A DNA stretch of 19,128 bases from the NCBI GenBank assembly GCA_964480915.1, contig CAYZRS010000085.1:1-19128 (forward strand), given 5' to 3'. The notes beneath the pieces are model-generated. The model saw only the letters and a program-made list of their open reading frames with translations, was not told where the DNA came from and ran no database searches. The position numbers and the translations under genes are program-made. The stretch comes from CAWGCE01 sp964480915. Lineage in GTDB: Bacteria; Planctomycetota; Planctomycetia; Pirellulales; Pirellulaceae. Of this stretch, positions 14,369-19,128 are shown piece by piece (position 1 is the stretch's first letter; each line of letters opens with the position of its first letter).

Positions 14369-15259
14369 ATGAAGCTTTACTATACCGATCACTTTGAATT
14401 GCCCTTGCCCGATGGCCATCGCTTCCCGATGGACAAGTACCGGTTGCTGCGCGAACGGCTGACGGCGACCGGACAGTACGAACTGCTCGTGCCGTTGGCG
14501 GCCGATGACGAAGCGCTGCTGCGCGTTCATACGAACGACTACCTCCAGCGCGTTTGCGACGGAGCGTTATCGGAGCTTGATCAGAAGCGGATCGGTTTTC
14601 CTTGGTCACCCGGGCTCGTGGAAAGGTCTCGCTATTCGACCGGAGCAACCATGTGTGCCGCTCGTACTGCGTTACAAGAAGGTGTCAGTGTGAATTTGGC
14701 GGGAGGCACGCATCACTCGTTCGCCGACGCCGGAGCCGGTTTTTGTGTCTTCAACGATGTGGCAGTGGCAGCCAAAATGCTGCAGGCAGAAAATTCCATC
14801 AGCCAAGTGTTGGTCGTCGACTGCGATGTTCACCAGGGGAATGGGACTGCCGAAATTTTCGTGGACGATGAAAGCGTGTTTACATTTTCCATGCACGGTG
14901 AGCGTAATTATCCGTTTCGGAAAGCGACCAGCGATTTGGATGTCGCCATGCCCGACGGTACCAACGACATGGAGTACTTGGCCACTTTGGAAGTTGCTTT
15001 GAATCAGGCGATCATCGCCAGTCGCCCCGAGTTCGTGTTTTACGTCGCCGGAGCCGACCCATTTGCCGGTGACCGACTGGGGCGGCTAAAACTGACCAAG
15101 TCGGGGCTCGCGGAACGAGATCGCATGGTCTACGGCCGTTGCCAAGACCTCAACGTACCGTTCGCCGTCTGCATGGGCGGCGGCTATGCCAATGAAGTGA
15201 ACGACATCGTTGATGTTCATGCGCAAACGGTGGAGGAGGCTGGTAGGTTTCGCCGCTGA
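14369..15259 (+). CDS. histone deacetylase / acetoin-utilisation family zinc hydrolase
   Basis: A 296-residue member of the HDAC/AcuC/acetylpolyamine amidohydrolase superfamily, which removes acetyl groups from lysines or polyamines. The tandem catalytic histidines are in GGTHHSFAD (112-120: H115, H116). Zinc ligands are expected at D153 and H155 in DCDVHQGNGT (151-160) and D230 in GADPFAGD. The transition-state tyrosine is Y273 in GGGYANEV. All key residues are present, so it should be active. It is shorter than many class I/II enzymes and resembles the compact bacterial class IV/II-like forms. The true substrate cannot be told from sequence. ATG 14369 is preferred, as the frame is open further upstream but lies inside the glycosylase gene. 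The short gap to that gene suggests an operon. A weak terminator-like hairpin overlaps the stop. Confidence 0.93.
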   Translation: MKLYYTDHFELPLPDGHRFPMDKYRLLRERLTATGQYELLVPLAADDEALLRVHTNDYLQRVCDGALSELDQKRIGFPWSPGLVERSRYSTGATMCAARTALQEGVSVNLAGGTHHSFADAGAGFCVFNDVAVAAKMLQAENSISQVLVVDCDVHQGNGTAEIFVDDESVFTFSMHGERNYPFRKATSDLDVAMPDGTNDMEYLATLEVALNQAIIASRPEFVFYVAGADPFAGDRLGRLKLTKSGLAERDRMVYGRCQDLNVPFAVCMGGGYANEVNDIVDVHAQTVEEAGRFRR

Positions 15260-15274
15260 AACGGCTTCCTTTTT
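15252..15274 (+). terminator. weak terminator-like hairpin at the end of the deacetylase gene
   Basis: GCCG (15252-15255) pairs with CGGC (15262-15265) around a loop containing the TGA stop, followed by TTCCTTTTT (15266-15274). The stem is only 4 bp, so this is a tentative call. Confidence 0.3.
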
Positions 15275-15338
15275 CAAAACCGCCGGATCTCGCAGATGTG
15301 TTTTGCAAAAATTCACGCCGGCAGCCACAACGCATCAT

Positions 15339-15368
15339 AATCTGCGACAATCTGCGCTAGTCTGCGGC
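15339..15368. repeat. three 10-bp phased TCTGCG repeats
   Basis: Three imperfect tandem units AATCTGCGAC, AATCTGCGCT and AGTCTGCGGC place TCTGCG at 15341, 15351 and 15361, exactly one helical turn apart. An inverted CGCAGA sits at 15291-15296. The array ends 25 bp before the chelatase ATG. It shares the core TCTGYG and the 10-bp period with the array at 15998-16137. Confidence 0.8.
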
Positions 15369-15393
15369 AAAAGAAAAACCGGCGACCTGACCC

Positions 15394-15909
15394 ATGAGAT
15401 CCAACGAAATGAAAATGCCCGACTTTGACTGGAGCTCCCTGCCATGCGAACGCAGCGAGCTAGGCATCGTGATTGTCGATCATGGCTCGCGAAGGGCGCA
15501 GAGTAACGAGATGCTGCCGATGGTCGTCGACATGTATCGCCAGACGTGCCCGTTTGAGATTGTCGAGCCGGCCCACATGGAATTGGCCCTTCCGTCAATC
15601 GCCGACGCGTTTGCTCGTTGTGTCGAACAAGGTGCCAAACTGGTGGTGGTACATCCCTATTTCCTGCTGCCCGGGCGGCATTGGGATCAGGACATCCCGC
15701 GACTCGCTGCCGAAGCAGCTTCGCAACATGCGGGGCTCCAATTTCTCGTGACGTCGCCGCTCAGTTTGCATCCGTTGATGGCTCAGGTGATCCAATCGCG
15801 AATCGAACAGTGTTTGGAACACGCCCTTGGCAAGGGAGAGTCGTGTTCGCTTTGTGAAGCGACCGACAAATGTCAGTTGCGGCCAGGTAGCGATGGCGAT
15901 CCCAAGTGA
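15394..15909 (+). CDS. CbiX/SirB-like sirohydrochlorin chelatase family protein with C-terminal cysteine motif
   Basis: A 171-residue protein with one CbiX domain (about 23-140), the family that inserts Co, Ni or Fe into sirohydrochlorin for cobalamin, F430 or siroheme. LGIVIVDHGSRR (23-34) supplies the metal-site histidine H30 of the usual (G/D)HGSR motif. HMELALPSI (61-69) and VVHPYFLLPGRHWDQDIP (85-102), with H87 and H96, are the other conserved blocks. A single-domain length means it would work as a dimer, as the small CbiX proteins do. The C-terminus adds CSLCEATDKC (C151, C154, C160), a possible metal or Fe-S site, reminiscent of Fe-S-carrying CbiX and plant SirB. No other tetrapyrrole genes are in the window. 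M1, M6 and M8 are all possible starts without a Shine-Dalgarno. Confidence 0.87.
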   Translation: MRSNEMKMPDFDWSSLPCERSELGIVIVDHGSRRAQSNEMLPMVVDMYRQTCPFEIVEPAHMELALPSIADAFARCVEQGAKLVVVHPYFLLPGRHWDQDIPRLAAEAASQHAGLQFLVTSPLSLHPLMAQVIQSRIEQCLEHALGKGESCSLCEATDKCQLRPGSDGDPK

Positions 15910-15997
15910 CGTTTTCACCCTGATCCATCTCACGCTTGGACGTCGATTGGGAGTGGCGGTATGATGAGATCTGGCGTGCTGGGCCGGCAATCGCCAG

Positions 15998-16137
15998 CGA
16001 CCACAGACGACCACAGANNNNNNNNNNNNNNNNNNNNNNNNNNNNNNNNNNNNNNNNNNNNNNNNNNNNNNNNNNNNNNNNNNNNNNNNNNNNNNNNNNN
16101 NNNNNNNNNNNNNNNNNCGACCACAGACGACCACAGA
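15998..16137. repeat. 10-bp tandem repeat array (unit CGACCACAGA) with 100-N gap
   Basis: Two perfect units precede the gap (15998-16017) and two follow it (16118-16137). The gap at 16018-16117 is exactly 100 N, a placeholder, so the copy number is unknown and probably larger. On the opposite strand the unit reads TCTGTGGTCG, which matches the TCTGYG core of the repeats at 15339-15368. The array ends 13 bp before the start codon of the small membrane protein and so lies in its promoter or leader. Confidence 0.9.
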
Positions 16138-16150
16138 TAAAAGGGAAGAT

Positions 16151-16504
16151 GTGCAGGCCAGTAACCCATATCACGCGCCCGACTATGTCGATCTGACTCC
16201 AGGCCGCACACCCAATTACTTGAAGTTGCGTGCGGCACCCGTCTGTTTTGGCGCTGGGATTGGATTTCTGATTGTTGGTTCCATCCCGTTTCTCTCGATG
16301 TGGGCTCGTTTGGGCTTTACGACGTTGCCGGCGATCCCACCATCAGCCAACAAGGTGTGTCTGCTGTTCGGGCTAACTGCCTTGGGCGGTATGTGTTTAC
16401 TTGGGGCGTCATTCGCGATCTGGCTGAAGAAAAGTCGCTTGTCGAAGTTCTGCTTGTTTGGTGTCGGGATCGTCTTCGGGATGGCCGTCATTTGTGCGCT
16501 CTAG
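16151..16504 (+). CDS. small three-helix membrane protein with 'NPY.AP' N-terminus
   Basis: A 117-residue protein starting at GTG, 2 nt after a purine-rich AAGGGAAG (16141-16148) that can act as ribosome-binding site. The N-terminus QASNPYHAPDYVD matches a short 'NPY.AP' sequence often seen at the start of small planctomycete membrane proteins, which supports this start. Hydrophobic helices lie at about 31-51, 69-91 and 99-117, and the protein ends inside the last helix. There is no enzymatic motif. Function unknown; inner-membrane location inferred. It is directly preceded by the 10-bp repeat array and directly followed by a hairpin. Confidence 0.75.
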   Translation: MQASNPYHAPDYVDLTPGRTPNYLKLRAAPVCFGAGIGFLIVGSIPFLSMWARLGFTTLPAIPPSANKVCLLFGLTALGGMCLLGASFAIWLKKSRLSKFCLFGVGIVFGMAVICAL

Positions 16505-16521
16505 CTGCCGATGCTCGGCAG
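16505..16521 (+). terminator. perfect hairpin immediately after the membrane-protein stop codon
   Basis: CTGCCGA (16505-16511), loop TGC, TCGGCAG (16515-16521) form a perfect 7-bp stem starting at the base after TAG. There is no U-tract, so it is a terminator or mRNA-stability candidate only. Confidence 0.4.
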
Positions 16522-16638
16522 ATGTTGGTGGCACGGCGGTGAGGCTCGCTCGATGGTCTCATGAGGAGTGTCGCTCGCTCCAGGTGAAGAATAGGATAGA
16601 GCCATCCATTTGGCTCGACCCCATCCCAGAGTATCGAA

Positions 16639-18213
16639 ATGACGCAAACAGGCAGCTTGGTTTTCTTGTTGTGCCCCATCGTCCTGCTGCTCGTCTCGAT
16701 CGGCCAGGCGGAAACGAAGAGTAATTACAAAACAATCTTCGATGGAACGTCACTCAACGGCTGGGATGGCAATCCGCAGGTCTGGTCGGTTGAGGATGGA
16801 GCCCTGACGGCCCAATCGACCGCCAAGCAGCGGCTCAAGAAAAACTCGTTCCTCATCTGGCGTGGTGGTGCAGTTGCCGATTTCGATTTGCGCTTGAAGT
16901 TTCGCATTGAGGGTGGTAACGGCGGGATTCAGTATCGTTCGCAAGAAGTTGGCAAATGGCTGGTCGCCGGTTATCAAGCCGATATCGACGCTGAAAATCG
17001 ATACACGGGCATGCTGTACGACGAAGCGGGACGCGGCATCTTGGCGAAGCGGGGCGAGCGTGCCGCCGGAGCAGTTGGGAAAGAACGCCAAGTCGCAGAG
17101 ACGTTTGAAGTCGCGGCGGCCGCACTGACGTCCGTGGAGCGAGGCGAGTGGAACGAATACCGCATCGTTGCCGTGGGCACGCGGATGCTCCATTTCATCA
17201 ATGGAACGCTCACGGCCGATTTTCTCGACGGCGATAAGGATCATGCTGACTCGGCCGGAATACTGGCTTTACAGATTCACGCCGGTCCGCCCACAAAAGT
17301 GCAATACAAAGATATTCGACTCAAAACGATTGACGAAACGAATCGACCGGCGGAAGCTCGCATCGACGGTAGCGACCTCCGACGGAAGACGCACCGAATC
17401 GTCTTCGTGGCCGGTACCAAAAGCCATCAGTACGGTGCTCACGAACACAACGCGGGCTGCCTGTTGTTGGCGAAGGAATTAGAACGAGCCTGCCCGACGG
17501 TCAAAACGGATGTCTACCGGAACGGTTGGCCGAAGGAAGCAGATGCATTCGAGAAGGCCGATACGGTGGTGATGTTTTGCGACGGCGGGCCGAGGCATGT
17601 TGTCATGCCTCATGTGGACGATTTTCAGCAAGTGATGAAGCGAGGGACCGGACTGGTCTGCCTGCACTATGCGGTCGAAATTCCGAAAGGCGGTCCGGGC
17701 GATCGGTTGCTATCGTGGCTCGGTGGCTATTTCGAGACCGGCTGGTCGGTGAACCCGCATTGGACGGCCGAATTCACCTCCCTTCCCGACCATCCCATTG
17801 CCAACGGAGTCTCCCCCTTTGCTGTGAACGACGAATGGTACTTCCACATGCGATTTCCATCGCAAATGAAAGGCGTGACGCCCATCCTTTCTGCGGTACC
17901 TCCGCTCGACACGATGAAACGGCCCGACGGTCCGCACGAAGGAAACCCGGCCGTGCGGAAGGCGGTCGGTGAAAGGAGGGCACAGCATGTGGCCTGGGCT
18001 TTTGAAAACGAATTCGGCGGCCGGGCGTTCGGGTTCACGGGTGCCCATTTCCACTGGAATTGGGGTGACGACAACTTTCGTCGTATCGTCCTGAATGCAA
18101 TTCTCTGGACGGCAAAACATGAAGTCCCGCCGCAAGGAATCGGCCTCCTGAAGGTCGACCGAGCTCGTTTGGAGCAAAATCAAGATGATCCCCCACCGGT
18201 GCCAAAGCCCTGA
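16639..18213 (+). CDS. secreted DUF1080 (3-keto-disaccharide hydrolase-type) plus ThuA-like fusion protein
   Basis: A 524-residue exported protein. Signal peptide 1-24 has a long Leu/Val core and ends at IGQA|ET. Residues 30-230 form a DUF1080 jelly-roll domain opening with TIFDGTSLNGW (32-42) and including GNGGIQYRS and GILALQIHAGPP. This domain family is linked to 3-keto-glycoside hydrolysis and carbohydrate binding. From about 253 to 500 is a ThuA-like domain (trehalose-utilisation, glutamine-amidotransferase-like fold), starting RIVFVAGTKSHQYGAHEHNAG and containing GLVCLHYAVEIPKGG and the C-terminal FGFTGAHFHWNWGDDNFRRIVLNAILW. The classical amidotransferase cysteine context is not evident. 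Both domains are expanded in planctomycetes, often next to each other, and are taken to act on sugars in the periplasm. Substrate unknown. No clear Shine-Dalgarno precedes the ATG. Confidence 0.92.
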   Translation: MTQTGSLVFLLCPIVLLLVSIGQAETKSNYKTIFDGTSLNGWDGNPQVWSVEDGALTAQSTAKQRLKKNSFLIWRGGAVADFDLRLKFRIEGGNGGIQYRSQEVGKWLVAGYQADIDAENRYTGMLYDEAGRGILAKRGERAAGAVGKERQVAETFEVAAAALTSVERGEWNEYRIVAVGTRMLHFINGTLTADFLDGDKDHADSAGILALQIHAGPPTKVQYKDIRLKTIDETNRPAEARIDGSDLRRKTHRIVFVAGTKSHQYGAHEHNAGCLLLAKELERACPTVKTDVYRNGWPKEADAFEKADTVVMFCDGGPRHVVMPHVDDFQQVMKRGTGLVCLHYAVEIPKGGPGDRLLSWLGGYFETGWSVNPHWTAEFTSLPDHPIANGVSPFAVNDEWYFHMRFPSQMKGVTPILSAVPPLDTMKRPDGPHEGNPAVRKAVGERRAQHVAWAFENEFGGRAFGFTGAHFHWNWGDDNFRRIVLNAILWTAKHEVPPQGIGLLKVDRARLEQNQDDPPPVPKP

Positions 18214-18243
18214 TTTCGTTGGGGCACCCCGTACCCCGCTTAG

Positions 18244-18265
18244 CGGTTCGGCTAGCGGTTAAGCA
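18244..18265 (+). repeat. TAGCGGTT direct repeat / imperfect palindrome
   Basis: TAGCGGTT occurs twice (about 18241-18248 and 18254-18261) inside a stretch flanked by GCTTA and TAAGC, giving an imperfect dyad just after the DUF1080-ThuA gene. It may be part of that gene's 3' end structure. Confidence 0.35.
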
Positions 18266-18303
18266 GACGATGAGCGATCTGCGACCGGAAAGGCCGGCAT
18301 GAT

Positions 18304-18326
18304 GGAAAATCCGCGGCGGGTTTTCC
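18304..18326 (+). terminator. 10-bp hairpin without U-tract between DUF1080-ThuA and REC-GGDEF genes
   Basis: GGAAAATCCG (18304-18313), loop CGG, CGGGTTTTCC (18317-18326) pair completely, with one U-G. It lies 91 nt past the previous stop. Only TAGG follows, so termination is unproven. It could also belong to a leader of the next gene. Confidence 0.4.
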
Positions 18327-18338
18327 TAGGATGGCGGC

Positions 18339-18355
18339 TCAAAATGCCATTTTGA
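18339..18355. promoter_or_regulatory. perfect 17-bp palindrome, candidate operator
   Basis: TCAAAATGCCATTTTGA has 8-bp arms around one central base. It lies 50 bp before the REC-GGDEF ATG and just after the 18304 hairpin, a usual place for a regulator-binding site. TTGACG (18352-18357) overlaps its right arm and could be a -35 box, but I see no good -10 at the right spacing. Confidence 0.4.
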
Positions 18356-18404
18356 CGTAGTGTTGAGTACACTCCGAATGGCTTTGATCCAAGGTGTTTC
18401 GTCC

Positions 18405-19128
18405 ATGCATTCACGCCCCTTAGAAGTATTCCTCGTCGATGACGACCGAGTCAGCCTGCAGCTGATGCGAGCGATCTTGACGAAGCAGGGATACAACGTG
18501 CGAGTCGCTTCTGACCCAATCGTGGCTTTGCGCGAAATCGAAAAGGCGCCACCGAACGTGTTGCTGACCGATTGGAGTATGCCCGGCATGAACGGTGGCG
18601 AGTTGTGCCAGGCCGTGAGAGACATGGAATTGCCACGCTATGTTTTCACCATCGTGTTGACGGCGAATGCTCAGGATTTTGTTGTCGAAGCACTGGATGC
18701 CGGGGCGGACGATTTTATTACGAAGCCGGTGGACCCCAACGAGTTGGCGGCACGGATGAACGCCGGTCGCCGAATTTTGGATTTGGAAGATCGGCTAAAA
18801 ACGCTCAGCGAGCGCGACTCTTTAACCGGCATCCTTAATCGGCCGACCTTTTTTACTCAGTTCGAACGCGCCTTCTCCGCGGCAGAGGCAAGCGGAACCG
18901 AGTTGAGCGTCGTGATGCTCGATCTGGATCGCTTCAAATCGATCAACGATATCTACGGCCACTTGGCGGGAGATCAGGTGCTGCAACAAGTTGGATCGAT
19001 CTTGTCTCAAGCGATCGATGATGAAATGTTCGTGGGCCGATACGGCGGCGAGGAGTTTATTGTCGGCCTGCCAGGTCGTGATGAGCGGGCCGCCGAAGCG
19101 TTGACTTATGAGATTCGCGATCGGCTAG
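18405..19128 (+). CDS. response regulator diguanylate cyclase (REC-GGDEF), 3' end outside the window
   Basis: 241 codons are visible, with no stop before the window edge. The REC domain (about 6-122) has acidic residues D12-D14, phospho-acceptor D56 (LLTDWSMPGMNGG), T86 and K107 (TKPVDPNEL). A short linker helix leads to DSLTGILNRPTFF (138-150), the GGDEF start. DLDRFKSINDIYGHLAGD (173-190) supplies metal and substrate residues, and GGEEF is at 214-218, the active-site form. It should make cyclic di-GMP when phosphorylated. The product-inhibition RxxD site, expected five residues before GGEEF, is absent (DDEM there). ATG 18405 is chosen because the REC domain begins directly after it. ATG 18378, nine codons upstream in frame, is also possible. 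No kinase gene is in view. Confidence 0.93.
   Translation, partial: MHSRPLEVFLVDDDRVSLQLMRAILTKQGYNVRVASDPIVALREIEKAPPNVLLTDWSMPGMNGGELCQAVRDMELPRYVFTIVLTANAQDFVVEALDAGADDFITKPVDPNELAARMNAGRRILDLEDRLKTLSERDSLTGILNRPTFFTQFERAFSAAEASGTELSVVMLDLDRFKSINDIYGHLAGDQVLQQVGSILSQAIDDEMFVGRYGGEEFIVGLPGRDERAAEALTYEIRDRL

Noticed and set aside
15998..16137. CRISPR array at the 10-bp repeats
   Set aside because: Units are contiguous with no spacers and far shorter than CRISPR repeats; no cas genes are present.
15595..16238. Minus-strand ORFs that run through the second N gap
   Set aside because: They exist only because runs of N are read as open; they overlap the chelatase gene and a tandem repeat.

Overview
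The window looks like a chromosomal segment of a planctomycete, probably of the Pirellulales type. This is inferred from gene content and was not tested by any search. The marks are a secreted DUF1080/ThuA fusion protein, a secreted leucine-rich-repeat protein, an SMC-like ATPase ending in duplicated DUF4332-type domains, a small membrane protein starting with an 'NPY.AP' N-terminus, moderately high GC, and many genes without clear Shine-Dalgarno sites. I see no transposase, integrase, phage gene or CRISPR array. The region is housekeeping plus lineage-specific genes rather than a mobile island.

Left part (1-4837). The window opens inside a tRNA-Pro(UGG). Next come a leftward Gfo/Idh/MocA oxidoreductase and, upstream of it, a leftward secreted helical protein whose signal peptide is separated from its body by an in-frame UGA. 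A divergent intergenic region leads to a rightward LRR protein. Then comes a glutamate dehydrogenase whose ribosome-binding site sits directly behind an intrinsic-terminator-like hairpin.

Middle part (4838-11209). A leftward 6-phosphofructokinase with a plant/trypanosome-like active-site signature converges on the dehydrogenase. It diverges from a 1430-codon SMC/RecN-like ATPase gene. That gene carries a Ser/Gly/Arg repeat interrupted by a 100-N assembly gap. A small leftward acidic/basic ORF follows.

Right part (11210-19128). Rightward genes encode a two-UspA-domain plus DUF389 membrane protein, a Nei/Fpg-type DNA glycosylase, a class II-like histone deacetylase family protein, a CbiX-like chelatase, a small three-helix membrane protein, the DUF1080-ThuA protein, and a response-regulator diguanylate cyclase cut by the window end. 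Two intergenic segments carry 10-bp-phased TCTGYG repeats. One of them contains a second 100-N gap.

The genes do not form one obvious pathway. GDH and PFK are central metabolism. The glycosylase and deacetylase may be co-transcribed (31-nt gap). The DUF1080/ThuA protein and perhaps the Gfo/Idh protein fit planctomycete sugar metabolism. The points most worth a second look are the in-frame UGA, the possible gdh attenuator, the ATPase-DUF4332 fusion, two short Shine-Dalgarno-led ORFs ending in UUU UGA just inside downstream genes, and the helically phased repeats next to start codons.
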